Below the pieces are notes generated by a model, which worked only from the letters and a program-made list of their open reading frames with translations, had not been told where the DNA came from and did not search any database. A program made the position numbers and the translations under genes. Shown one piece after another: positions 7,783 to 15,582 of a DNA stretch of 24,109 nt. The DNA comes from Fidelibacterota bacterium. Its GTDB lineage: Bacteria; Fidelibacterota; Marinisomatia; SCGC-AAA003-L08; D37C17. Each line of letters opens with the position of its first letter. The stretch's first letter is position 1. The stretch is taken from NCBI GenBank assembly GCA_002707765.1, contig PANV01000051.1, positions 1-24,109 on the forward strand. The letters are read 5' to 3'.

Positions 7783-8787
7783 ATGAACTCATATATTAAA
7801 GATATATCATATTACGTCCCGGAAAAAATCATTACAAATAATGATTTAGAGAAATTAATGGATACTTCTGATGAGTGGATAACCTCTAGAACAGGTATCA
7901 AACAAAGACATTCAGTGGGAGATAATCCACTTGGTCCATCTGATTTAGCAGTTGAATCGACTAAAAAATTATTTGATAAAATTGATGTAAAATTAGAGGA
8001 TATTGATTTTGTTATTTTTGCTACGTCTTCACCTGATACCTATGTTCCTGGAAGCGGTTCAATTTTTCAACATAAAATGGGATTAAACAATATTGGTGTA
8101 TTAGATATTAGACAAGGTTGTTGTGGTTTTGTCTATGCTATTAGCGTTGCAGATCAGTTTATTAAAGCTGGTACATATAAAAATATTTTAGTAGTAGGCT
8201 CTGAAGTACAAACTACACAGCTTGATTATGATACTAAGGGCAGAGGTACTGCAATAATTTTTGGTGATGGTGCAACAAGTGCATTAGTTCGGCCAACAAA
8301 ATCAAAAGGGAAAGGCATTTTATCATCTCATTTACATTCTGATGGTAAATATATAAGTGAATTAGGTACCATGGTACCTAGCCCAGTAGTAAAAGGATTA
8401 ATAAATAAAAAAAATATTGATAATAGAGAGCATCATATATTTATGAATGGAAGAGAAGTTTTTAGACATGCTGTTAAAAGATTTCCTGATGTCATTCGAG
8501 AAGGATTATCATATAATAATCTAAATATTGAAGATGTTGGTTTAGTTATTCCTCATCAAGCAAATTATAGAATTACCCAAGCTGTTCAAAGAAGCTTAAA
8601 GGTTGAAGAGAATAAGGTTTTTTCTAACATTCATAAATATGGTAATACAACCGCAGCATCCGTTGGCATAGCATTATCTGAAGCTATCGAACAAAATAGA
8701 ATAAAAGATAATGATATTATTGTATTAGTAGCATTTGGAGCAGGTTTCTATTGGGCTTCATCAATATTAAAATGGCATAATGAGTAA
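7783..8787 (+). CDS. fabH: Beta-ketoacyl-ACP synthase III (FabH-type thiolase-fold enzyme)
   Basis: A 334-residue KAS III that condenses an acyl-CoA starter with malonyl-ACP to begin fatty-acid synthesis. The full catalytic triad is visible: Cys113 in RQGCCGF, His258 in IPHQAN and Asn288 in KYGNTTAAS. The N-terminal DEWITSRTGIKQRH is a FabH hallmark. The motif around the Cys is GCCG rather than the common ACSG, with a second Cys beside the nucleophile. The usual neighbours plsX, fabD and acpP are absent; instead an acyl-CoA dehydrogenase overlaps its end by eight bases. That pairing leaves open a role with branched or CoA-bound substrates rather than ordinary initiation. Translation begins at ATG 7783, 17 bases after rnpB, with no evident Shine-Dalgarno sequence. 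Confidence 0.9.
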   Translation: MNSYIKDISYYVPEKIITNNDLEKLMDTSDEWITSRTGIKQRHSVGDNPLGPSDLAVESTKKLFDKIDVKLEDIDFVIFATSSPDTYVPGSGSIFQHKMGLNNIGVLDIRQGCCGFVYAISVADQFIKAGTYKNILVVGSEVQTTQLDYDTKGRGTAIIFGDGATSALVRPTKSKGKGILSSHLHSDGKYISELGTMVPSPVVKGLINKKNIDNREHHIFMNGREVFRHAVKRFPDVIREGLSYNNLNIEDVGLVIPHQANYRITQAVQRSLKVEENKVFSNIHKYGNTTAASVGIALSEAIEQNRIKDNDIIVLVAFGAGFYWASSILKWHNE

Positions 8788-9934
8788 AATATATTTAAAA
8801 GAAGAACATTTATTACTACAAAAAATGGTTAGAGATTTTTCTAATCAAGAGTTAAAACCCATTGCACAAGAGATTGATAAAAAATCACAATTCCCACATG
8901 AGTCTATAAAAAAAATATCAGATTTGGGTTTAATGGGAATTCCATGGCCTCAAGAATATGGTGGTGGTGGAATGGATAACCAATCACTTGTCATTGCAAT
9001 TGAGGAAATGGCAAAAGTTTGTGTATCCACAGCTGTAACTGTTATGGCACATACAAGTTTAGGTACTGGCCCTTTTGCAGCTTTTGGTAATGAATCTCAA
9101 AAAAATTTTTATTTAAGAAAATTATCATCAGGTGAAATGATAGGAGCATTTGGATTAACTGAACCAAATGCCGGAAGTGATGCTGGTAATACTCAAACAA
9201 AAGCAATATTAGATGGAGATAAATATATAGTTAATGGACAAAAAGTTTTTTGTACTAATGCTGGATACGCGGGGGTAATAATTTTTACAGCTCAAATAAT
9301 TGAAAATGGTAAAAATAAAGGAATAGGGGCACTATTTGTTGATGCAGGAACCAAGGGACTTAAACTTGGTTCTCCAGAAAATAAAATGGGGTGGAAAGGT
9401 TCTGATACTAGATCTGTATATTTTGATCAAATGGAAATCTCATCAGATAATATACTTGGAGCCCCTGATAAAGGTTTTAAACAATTTTTAAAGACTTTAA
9501 CTGGTGGTAGAATAACAATTGCGGCTCTATCTCTAGGTATTTGTGAAGCTGCATATCAGGCAGCATTAAATTATTCTAATGAAAGGACAGCCTTTGGTAA
9601 GAAAATAAATGAATTTCAGTCAATTGCATTCAAGCTTTCTGATATGGCGACACAAATTGAGGCTGCTAGACATTTAGTTTATCATGCCGCTTGGTTAAAA
9701 GACAGGGACGAAAGTATTATAAAAGAAGCAGCTATGGCAAAGCTTTTCACAAGTGAATTAGCAATGAAAATAACAACTGAAGCTATCCAAATTCATGGAG
9801 GATTTGGTTATATCAGAGAATATAATGTTGAAAGATTTTTTAGAGACTCTAAAATTTTAGAAATTGGAGAAGGTACAAGTGAAGTTCAAAGAATTATTAT
9901 AGCTCGAGAAATTCTTAAATCACTTAATTATTAA
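8780..9934 (+). CDS. Acyl-CoA dehydrogenase
   Basis: A 384-residue FAD enzyme that forms the trans-2 double bond of acyl-CoA in beta-oxidation or branched-chain amino-acid breakdown. It has the standard three-domain layout: an N-terminal helical domain, a middle beta domain with the signature FGLTEPNAGSDAGNTQT, and a C-terminal helical domain with AIQIHGGFGYIREYNVER. The catalytic base is Glu364 in IGEGTSEVQR, the position used by short/medium-chain and butyryl-CoA dehydrogenases. The product resembles short-chain enzymes such as Bcd/AcdA, but substrate length cannot be assigned. Its ATG overlaps the last codons of fabH by eight bases, so the two are translationally coupled. ybeY follows after five bases. 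Electron-transfer flavoprotein genes are not in the window. Confidence 0.93.
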   Translation: MSKIYLKEEHLLLQKMVRDFSNQELKPIAQEIDKKSQFPHESIKKISDLGLMGIPWPQEYGGGGMDNQSLVIAIEEMAKVCVSTAVTVMAHTSLGTGPFAAFGNESQKNFYLRKLSSGEMIGAFGLTEPNAGSDAGNTQTKAILDGDKYIVNGQKVFCTNAGYAGVIIFTAQIIENGKNKGIGALFVDAGTKGLKLGSPENKMGWKGSDTRSVYFDQMEISSDNILGAPDKGFKQFLKTLTGGRITIAALSLGICEAAYQAALNYSNERTAFGKKINEFQSIAFKLSDMATQIEAARHLVYHAAWLKDRDESIIKEAAMAKLFTSELAMKITTEAIQIHGGFGYIREYNVERFFRDSKILEIGEGTSEVQRIIIAREILKSLNY

Positions 9935-9939
9935 ATCTA

Positions 9940-10389
9940 GTGTTTGATATTAACATAGTTAATAATTTTAATGATCATGTCTCTACAGAAAACAAATTAA
10001 TTCAAACTTTAATAGAAAAACTATTATCTGACCATAAAATTTCCCAAGGTTCAGTTTCAATAATATTATCAAATAAAATGCTTTTAAATAAATTAAAGAT
10101 GGATTATTTTGGTTTAAATCAATTTACTGATGTAATTGCATTTAACTTAGAAGATAAAAATCAACCACTAGAAGGTGAGATTTATATAAGTATTGATGAT
10201 ATTATTGAAAATGCTAAAAAATACAAAGTATCTATTAATGAAGAATTTAAAAGAGTTTTAATACATGGTATACTTCATCTTATTGGATTTGAAGACAAAA
10301 ACAAAACACTAAAAGATAAAATGACAGAACTTGAAAATAATTATATGAGTATTTTTAAATATAATATAATTTCTCATAATAATAAATGA
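9940..10389 (+). CDS. ybeY: Endoribonuclease YbeY (16S rRNA 3'-end maturation)
   Basis: A 149-residue YbeY/UPF0054 protein, a metal-dependent RNase for 16S rRNA processing and ribosome quality control. The N-terminal part has the NQFTDVIAFNL motif and GEIYISIDDI, both typical of the family. The metal motif is H109-G-I-L-H113-L-I-G-F-E-D119, while the common form is HGxLHLxGYDH. The third His is thus replaced by Asp, as I recall from Bacteroidetes YbeY (YKD), so it is probably a lineage trait and not inactivation. It starts with GTG at 9940, five bases after the acyl-CoA dehydrogenase. Its TGA overlaps the ATG of the corC-like gene as ATGA. Confidence 0.9.
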   Translation: MFDINIVNNFNDHVSTENKLIQTLIEKLLSDHKISQGSVSIILSNKMLLNKLKMDYFGLNQFTDVIAFNLEDKNQPLEGEIYISIDDIIENAKKYKVSINEEFKRVLIHGILHLIGFEDKNKTLKDKMTELENNYMSIFKYNIISHNNK

Positions 10390-11612
10390 TATTAATATTT
10401 GTCATATTATTGATTATATCAGGTTTTCTATCAGCCAGCGAAACTTCATTCTTTAATCTTAGGAAGCATGATAAAGTTAGTGATAAAGTTAAAAGTTTGC
10501 TTGCAAAGCCTAGAGAACTTTTAACCTTTATTTTAATAGGTAACACACTTGCAAATATAGCTATTGGTTCTATTGCTGCTACTTATACCATTAATGTACT
10601 ATCTAAAAAATATAATAATGTAAGTGAAGAAAATTTATTATTTATCGAAGTTGTTGTGGTCACTTTAGTTATATTGATTTTTGGTGAAATCATTCCTAAA
10701 ACTTTTGCAATAAATCAGTCTAAGTATTTTTCAAATTTAATTAGTATGCCAATAACCTTTTTATTGAAAGTATGTAAACCGTTTTTCTTAATTTTTTATA
10801 AAATGTCTGATTATGTTGTAAAAGTTAATCCATTAGCAAAAGAGAAAACATTTGATACTGAGGAAGAATTAATTATGCTGACTGAGTTGGTTGAGGAACA
10901 AGGAACAATAAAAGAAACAGAATCAAATATGATTCAATCTGTTTTTGAATTTGATGATAAACTGGTTAAAGAAATTTTAACACCGAGAGTAGATATTATT
11001 GCAATCAATTCTACTAGTTCACTTGATGATGCTATGGATTTGATTGCTAATGAAAAAGTATCTAAGATTCCTGTATACAAAGAAAGTGTTGATAATATTC
11101 TAGGTATTTTATATGCTAAAGATATCATCCCATATCTAATCGGTTCAAGGCCTAAAATTAATTTAGTTAATTTATCAAGAGATCCTTTATTTGTACCAGA
11201 AACAAAACAAATAAATGATTTATTAGATGACTTTAAGAATAAAAAGAAGAATATCGCTATAGCGGTTGATGAATGGGGTGGCACATCAGGGTTAGTAACG
11301 TTAGAAGACGTAGTTGAAGAAATAGTTGGAGAGGTAAGTGATCCATATGATAAGGAAGAGTATTCATTTCGTGAAATTTCTGATGATAAATACATTGTCG
11401 AAGGTGCAATTAAAATTTATGATTTAGAAGAAAATATTGAAGTAAAGTTCCCAGAAGTTAGAGAATATGATACTTTGGCTGGATATATTTTTGATGCAAT
11501 GGGAGACATACCAAAGATTAATGAACAGGTTACATTTCAGGATTATTCTTTTAAAGTGGTTGAATTAACAAAAAATAGAATTGATAAAGTTGAAATCAAA
11601 AAAAATAAGTAA
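10386..11612 (+). CDS. CorC/HlyC-family membrane protein (CNNM domain, CBS pair, CorC domain)
   Basis: A 408-residue protein in three parts. Residues 1 to about 180 are the CNNM/DUF21 membrane domain, with the SGFLSASETSFFNLR start, the GNTLANIAIGS helix and FGEIIPKTFA. A CBS pair follows, with LTPRVDIIAI and KIPVYKESVDNILGILYAKD. The C-terminal CorC_HlyC domain, from about 325, begins after DEWGGTSGLVTLEDVVEEIVGE. Family members in this class (CorB/CorC, MpfA) export Mg2+ using ATP binding by the CBS pair. The position next to ybeY is widely conserved in bacteria; E. coli has ybeZ-ybeY-corC (ybeX). It starts at ATG 10386, overlapping ybeY by four bases. Its 3' end overlaps the likely start of mazG. 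Confidence 0.9.
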   Translation: MILIFVILLIISGFLSASETSFFNLRKHDKVSDKVKSLLAKPRELLTFILIGNTLANIAIGSIAATYTINVLSKKYNNVSEENLLFIEVVVVTLVILIFGEIIPKTFAINQSKYFSNLISMPITFLLKVCKPFFLIFYKMSDYVVKVNPLAKEKTFDTEEELIMLTELVEEQGTIKETESNMIQSVFEFDDKLVKEILTPRVDIIAINSTSSLDDAMDLIANEKVSKIPVYKESVDNILGILYAKDIIPYLIGSRPKINLVNLSRDPLFVPETKQINDLLDDFKNKKKNIAIAVDEWGGTSGLVTLEDVVEEIVGEVSDPYDKEEYSFREISDDKYIVEGAIKIYDLEENIEVKFPEVREYDTLAGYIFDAMGDIPKINEQVTFQDYSFKVVELTKNRIDKVEIKKNK

Positions 11613-12363
11613 TATTGATAGACTTGTCAATATTGTCAAAAAATTAAGGGCACCAAACGGATGCGAATGGGATAAAGAACAAACTCATGAGTCTTTGATT
11701 CCTTACTTGATAGAAGAAACATACGAAGTCGTAGAATCTATTGAGCATAAAAATTATAAGTTATTGAAAGAGGAATTAGGTGATTTATTGTTACATGTTA
11801 TTTTTCAAATTGATATTGCAAATGATAACAAAAAATTTAATTTGGATGATGTAATCTATGGTATTTGTGAAAAATTAATTAGAAGACATCCCCATATTTT
11901 TTATGATAAAAAAGACCCTAGATATAAAGAAGAAAATTGGGAAGTATCTAAAAAGAAAGAAAAAAAACGATTAAGTGTTTTAGATGGAGTTCCCCAAAGT
12001 TTACCTCAGTTAATTAGGTCTAGTAGAATTCAAGAAAAAGCAGCTTCTGTTGGTTTTGATTGGGAAAATAAAAATCAAGTACTCTTAAAAGTAGATGAAG
12101 AAATTTTAGAATTAAAAGATGCCATTCTAAAGAATGAAGGTATTAATGACGAGATAGGTGATGTATTATTTACTATCGTAAATTTATCTAGACATTTAGG
12201 ATATGATGCTGAATCTTCATTGAAAAAATCAACAGAAAAATTTTCAGAAAGATTTAAAAAAATTGAAAAAGATTTAAAAAATAAAAATATTAAAATTCAA
12301 GATTTGAGTTTAGAAGAACTTGATGAAATTTGGGAAAAAAATAAGTATAACGATAAAAATTAA
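11581..12363 (+). CDS. mazG: Nucleoside triphosphate pyrophosphohydrolase MazG
   Basis: A two-domain MazG of about 260 residues that hydrolyses NTPs to NMP and pyrophosphate, cleaning the nucleotide pool and lowering ppGpp in E. coli. The first MazG domain has CEWDKEQTHESL and the metal-binding EETYEVVE..EELGDLL pattern. The linker carries KKKEKKRLSVLDGVP. The second domain has KVDEEILELKDAI and DEIGDVLFTIVNLSRHLG. The start is uncertain: no ATG lies upstream, and the candidates are TTG at 11581 or TTG at 11590. Both fall inside the corC-like gene, overlapping it by 23-32 bases, and give a normal-length protein. It is the last gene of the plus-strand run. The tmRNA gene comes from the opposite strand, ending six bases away. 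Confidence 0.92.
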   Translation: MIKLKSKKISNIDRLVNIVKKLRAPNGCEWDKEQTHESLIPYLIEETYEVVESIEHKNYKLLKEELGDLLLHVIFQIDIANDNKKFNLDDVIYGICEKLIRRHPHIFYDKKDPRYKEENWEVSKKKEKKRLSVLDGVPQSLPQLIRSSRIQEKAASVGFDWENKNQVLLKVDEEILELKDAILKNEGINDEIGDVLFTIVNLSRHLGYDAESSLKKSTEKFSERFKKIEKDLKNKNIKIQDLSLEELDEIWEKNKYNDKN

Positions 12364-12368
12364 CTTTG

Positions 12369-12719
12369 TGGAGGCGCGCGGAATTGAACCGCGGTCCGAA
12401 TAAGATCACTATAAACCTCTACATGTTTAGACTATTCTTTAATCTAATTTAATTGTCTTAAATAGACGTAATACAATTAAACGATCCTGATAAGTTTTCA
12501 TTTTAATAACTCAGGATTTATTAAAACTAGCTCATATTAATGACATCTCATATAAAAGCTACGAGCACACCCTTAAAGAGACGGCTACTGGCAATTAAGC
12601 AGCAGCTGCGTAACCGTAATCGGCACTTATAGTGTTACTCTAAATGATTAAGGAGGTGATAGAGCATCCTCCACATGCAGTCAATAGATTTTCGTTACCC
12701 GTCGAAGCCAGTCGCCCCC
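12369..12719 (-). ncRNA. ssrA: Transfer-messenger RNA (tmRNA)
   Basis: Rescues stalled ribosomes by adding a degradation tag. The tRNA-like ends pair: 5' GGGGGCG (from 12719) with 3' CGCCTCC and discriminator A at 12369. The T arm is CGCGG-TTCAATT-CCGCG. GGCTTCGACGGGTAACG after the acceptor is the tmRNA start signature, and about 260 bases of mRNA-like and pseudoknot sequence lie between the ends. CCA is not encoded. It is one continuous molecule, not the permuted two-piece form. The 3' end lies six bases from the mazG stop on the other strand, and I see no GC-rich terminator there. On the minus strand the first 30 bases past the gene are only T-rich. Confidence 0.95.
12595..12624 (-). other. 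tmRNA tag reading frame (ADYGYAAAA)
   Basis: Reading the tmRNA, a resume codon GCC follows ATAAGT, which has the U at -5 and A at -4 usual before tmRNA resume codons. The frame then gives A-D-Y-G-Y-A-A-A-A and stops at TAA. With the Ala carried by the tmRNA the tag would be AADYGYAAAA. The aromatic-plus-Ala end resembles the protease-recognised YALAA ending, with four Ala instead of ALAA. The resume codon is inferred; no structure was computed. Confidence 0.75.
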
Positions 12720-12846
12720 ATGAGTATATTTCAAAAAACAGATAAAGATAATACAGTTTTTTATCCTATTTATAAAATTATTTTTTATAATAGTGTATAA
12801 TTTTATTTTTTATCTTACTAATAGTTCCTTAATTTTTTAGGCTGTA

Positions 12847-12874
12847 TTGATAAGTTATTTTAAATTTTTATAAT
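12847..12874 (+). promoter_or_regulatory. Sigma-70-type promoter of tRNA-Lys
   Basis: TTGATA (12847-12852) and TATAAT (12869-12874) are separated by 16 bases. The expected start of transcription is about 12881, within a base or two of the mature 5' end of the tRNA. The 159-base spacer between tmRNA and this tRNA is otherwise very AT-rich and holds no gene. Confidence 0.5.
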
Positions 12875-12879
12875 TTTGT

Positions 12880-12952
12880 GACCCAGTAGCTCAGTTGGTA
12901 GAGCAGCACCCTTTTAAGGTGATGGTCGCAGGTTCGATTCCTGCCTGGGTCA
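12880..12952 (+). tRNA. tRNA-Lys (UUU)
   Basis: A cloverleaf of 73 bases. The acceptor GACCCAG/CTGGGTC has discriminator A at 12952. The D arm is GCTC..GAGC, the anticodon loop CTTTTAA has anticodon TTT at 12913-12915, and the T arm is GCAGG-TTCGATT-CCTGC. CCA is not encoded. The top pair of the anticodon stem (27-43) is a G-A mismatch; the other four pairs are intact. U34 of this tRNA is a standard target for MnmA thiolation, and mnmA lies about 4 kb away. A T-rich stretch follows, before the end of marC on the other strand. Confidence 0.95.
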
Positions 12953-12971
12953 CTCAAAACACCCTACCATT

Positions 12972-13625
12972 TTATTTTAATATTTCCGTTGCATAGATTT
13001 GAATAGTTGTACCAATACCATCTATTATAAATTGTATAGCTACAACCATTAATATCATTCCCATGATTCGCTCTATTATTCTTAATCCAACAGTCCCCAA
13101 TTTTTTTGTTAATTTTTTGGCTAGTGTTAAAATGATAAAAGTAATGAAAAGAGAAATAATAATATTTAAATAAAAAACTATTTTTTGATTAAATGCTACT
13201 GTTTGGGCTGATAAGATCATAACTGATGTTATTGCTCCAGGTCCAGCTATTAGAGGTATTCCAATTGGAGATAAAGCAATATCAGTATTTGATTCTGCTT
13301 CTTCTGATTCTTTGGGTGTTGATTTTGTTCTTGAAACTTTTGCTTCAAGCATATTAAGTCCAATTCTTAAAAATAAAATTCCACCTGCGATTTTGAAAGC
13401 ATGTATTGTAATTGAATAAAATGAAAAAATTATTTTCCCCATAAATGCAAAAATCAACAATATCATACACGCAAAAAATGAACTTTTACGAATTAATTTT
13501 TTATATTCATCTAGATTATAATTTTCAGTTAATGAAAGAATTATTGGAGCTATACCAATGGGATTTAACAGTGCAAAAAGTGATGAGAAAGATAGAATGA
13601 TGAATGAAAAATCTAACTGGTCCAT
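12972..13625 (-). CDS. MarC-family integral membrane protein
   Basis: A 217-residue protein with about six hydrophobic helices. It has the family opening FALLNPIGIAPIILSLTENY and the second-half motif PIGIPLIAGPGAITSVMIL, the internal repeat typical of MarC/UPF0056. The charged loop between them (around residues 100-118, rich in Glu and Lys) separates the two three-helix halves. MarC was once linked to multiple antibiotic resistance, but that was later not supported; its substrate is unknown. It is the last gene of the long minus-strand operon, one base after argS, so it is surely co-transcribed. It ends 19 bases from tRNA-Lys on the other strand. Confidence 0.9.
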   Translation of the reverse strand: MDQLDFSFIILSFSSLFALLNPIGIAPIILSLTENYNLDEYKKLIRKSSFFACMILLIFAFMGKIIFSFYSITIHAFKIAGGILFLRIGLNMLEAKVSRTKSTPKESEEAESNTDIALSPIGIPLIAGPGAITSVMILSAQTVAFNQKIVFYLNIIISLFITFIILTLAKKLTKKLGTVGLRIIERIMGMILMVVAIQFIIDGIGTTIQIYATEILK

Positions 13626-13626
13626 A

Positions 13627-15240
13627 TTACATTTTTTTAGGAGCTGAAATTCCTAGAATTTTTAATCCATTTGTAATTACTATACTAATAGACTTTATAA
13701 AAAATATTCTAGCTTCTGTCAATTTGATATTGCTATCGTTAATTATCCTATTTTTTGCATAATATTTATGAAACATTGATGATAGCTCAAGTAAATAATT
13801 AGCAAGTATTTGTGGCTCCATAATATTTTTTACCTTAATTAAAGTTTCTTTAAATTCAACAAGTTTATAAATTAATTTAATTTCTTCTTCCTTTACTAGT
13901 AATTCTAAGTTTACATTTTTAATTTCATCTTTATATATTTCTAAAATTGTATTTATTCTAGCATTTGCATATTGAATATAATAAATAGGATTTTTTTCTG
14001 ATTTTTCTTTTGCTATGTCTAAATCAAAATTAAGATGTGAATTTATGCCTCGCATAACAAAAAAATATCTAACTACATCTGAACCAACTTGATCTACTAA
14101 ATTATCTAATGTAATAAATGTTCCTTTTCGAGTAGACATTTTAACTATTTTACCTTTTTTTAAAATGGAAATAAATTGATGAATGATAACTTTAATTTTC
14201 GATTCATCATATCCAAGCTGTTTCACAACTTCTATAACATCCGGATAAGCATCCATGTGATCTGCACCAAATACATCTATGCAAATATCGTATCCTCTCT
14301 TCATTTTATCTGCATGATAAGCCATATCTGGTAATCTATAAGTAGGCTCACCAGTTTTTTTGATTAGTACTCGATCATTATCTCTGCCTACTTCTGTACC
14401 CTTAAACCAAACTGCGCCATCTTTTTCATAGATTAGTTTTTTAGATTTAAGTTTATCTATAACATTATAAATTTCTTTATTATCATAAAGTGTTTTTTCA
14501 TTAAAAAAAGAATCAAAGCTTATATCTAAGTTCTTTAATGTTTTTTTAATGTCATTAAAAATAAAATTTTCAGCATATTCTTTAAAAAAAACATTATCTT
14601 CATTTAAATTCTTGCCGTGTTTTTCTAAAATTTCTTTTGCAATTGAAAAAATATAATCACCTTGATAACCATCTTCCGGAAATGTGTATTTTTTACCTAC
14701 TAATTCCATGAATCTTGATTGAACTGATTCACCTAAAATTCTCATTTGTCTTCCAGCATTATTATAATAATATTCTCTTTCTACTGTATAACCATTCCAT
14801 TCAAATATATTACTTAGCGTATCACCTAAAATTGCACCTCTTCCATGTCCAACTGTAAGAGGGCCTGTAGGATTTGCACTTACAAATTCTACTAAAACTT
14901 TTTTATTACATGGATTAGTTTTACCATAATTTTCATTTTCTTTGATTATTTCTGAAATGTAATTAACAATACTTTTGGGGTTAATTCTAAAATTTAAAAA
15001 TCCAGGACCAGCTATATTTATTTCTCTAAATAGATTTACTGAAATTAAATTTTCCCTTATTTCCGTTGAAATTTCAATTGGATTTTTTTTATTTTTTTTA
15101 GAAAGTAGAAATGCAATATTTGTAGATAAATCACCAAATTCTTTATTTTTAGGAACGTTTACATTGATGTCCCCATCCTCAAATTCGTAATTAAGGTCTT
15201 TTAGCGAGCGTTTAATTTCATCTATAACTAAGTTTTTCAT
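13627..15240 (-). CDS. argS: Arginyl-tRNA synthetase
   Basis: A 537-residue class I synthetase that charges tRNA-Arg. The Add1 tRNA-binding domain covers about residues 1-95, with KEFGDLSTNIAF. The active-site entry VEFVSANPTGPLTVGHGRG has the HIGH-equivalent HGRG at 132-135. KMSTRKG, the KMSKS loop, is at 367-373. The C-terminal DALR anticodon-binding domain starts near 420 (YYIQYANARI). This is close to the usual 550-580 residues. The ATG overlaps rsfS by four bases and marC follows by one base. ArgS needs tRNA-Arg to activate arginine, a known trait of the family; nothing here suggests otherwise. Confidence 0.96.
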   Translation of the reverse strand: MKNLVIDEIKRSLKDLNYEFEDGDINVNVPKNKEFGDLSTNIAFLLSKKNKKNPIEISTEIRENLISVNLFREINIAGPGFLNFRINPKSIVNYISEIIKENENYGKTNPCNKKVLVEFVSANPTGPLTVGHGRGAILGDTLSNIFEWNGYTVEREYYYNNAGRQMRILGESVQSRFMELVGKKYTFPEDGYQGDYIFSIAKEILEKHGKNLNEDNVFFKEYAENFIFNDIKKTLKNLDISFDSFFNEKTLYDNKEIYNVIDKLKSKKLIYEKDGAVWFKGTEVGRDNDRVLIKKTGEPTYRLPDMAYHADKMKRGYDICIDVFGADHMDAYPDVIEVVKQLGYDESKIKVIIHQFISILKKGKIVKMSTRKGTFITLDNLVDQVGSDVVRYFFVMRGINSHLNFDLDIAKEKSEKNPIYYIQYANARINTILEIYKDEIKNVNLELLVKEEEIKLIYKLVEFKETLIKVKNIMEPQILANYLLELSSMFHKYYAKNRIINDSNIKLTEARIFFIKSISIVITNGLKILGISAPKKM

Positions 15241-15581
15241 TTTACTTTTTTTACTTTACCATCAGCCCAAAGTCTTTCAACATTATAATATTCTCTATCT
15301 TCAACATGAAAAATATTAACTACTATATTTACATAATCCATAAGTACCCATCTTAAGCCTTCATATCCTTCAATATTTAAAGGTTTAATTTGAAATTCTT
15401 TTGATAGTTCATCCTGAATATGATTTTTAATAGCTCGTGTTTGTGGATCAGATTGTGAACTGCAATTAATAAAATAATCTGTTAAAGAAGTTAAGCCTAT
15501 CACATCAATTATTTTTATATCTAATGCTTTTTTATCAAGCATTAATTCTGAAATTCTATTGACAATTTTTTTTTCGCTCAT
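15237..15581 (-). CDS. rsfS: Ribosomal silencing factor RsfS
   Basis: A 114-residue RsfS/DUF143 protein that binds uL14 on the 50S subunit and blocks subunit joining when nutrients are short. Typical blocks are KKALDIKIIDVIGLTSLTDYF, CSSQSDPQTRAI, and the C-terminal GLRWVLMDYVNIVVNIF followed by REYYNVERLWAD. The start is ATG at 15581, one base after the LytR_C gene, and the end overlaps argS by four bases. In many bacteria rsfS lies next to nadD and LCP/LytR-type genes. Here a LytR_C-domain gene sits directly upstream, while nadD is absent. Confidence 0.95.
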   Translation of the reverse strand: MSEKKIVNRISELMLDKKALDIKIIDVIGLTSLTDYFINCSSQSDPQTRAIKNHIQDELSKEFQIKPLNIEGYEGLRWVLMDYVNIVVNIFHVEDREYYNVERLWADGKVKKVK

Positions 15582-15582
15582 A

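Noticed and set aside
10934..11395. Reverse-strand 153-residue frame across the corC-like gene
   Set aside because: Antisense to a clear CNNM-CBS-CorC protein; Ser-rich shadow with no family match.
12720..12728. TATACT as a -10 box for tmRNA
   Set aside because: It is only three bases from the mature 5' end, too close for a normal sigma-70 start; the true promoter was not resolved.
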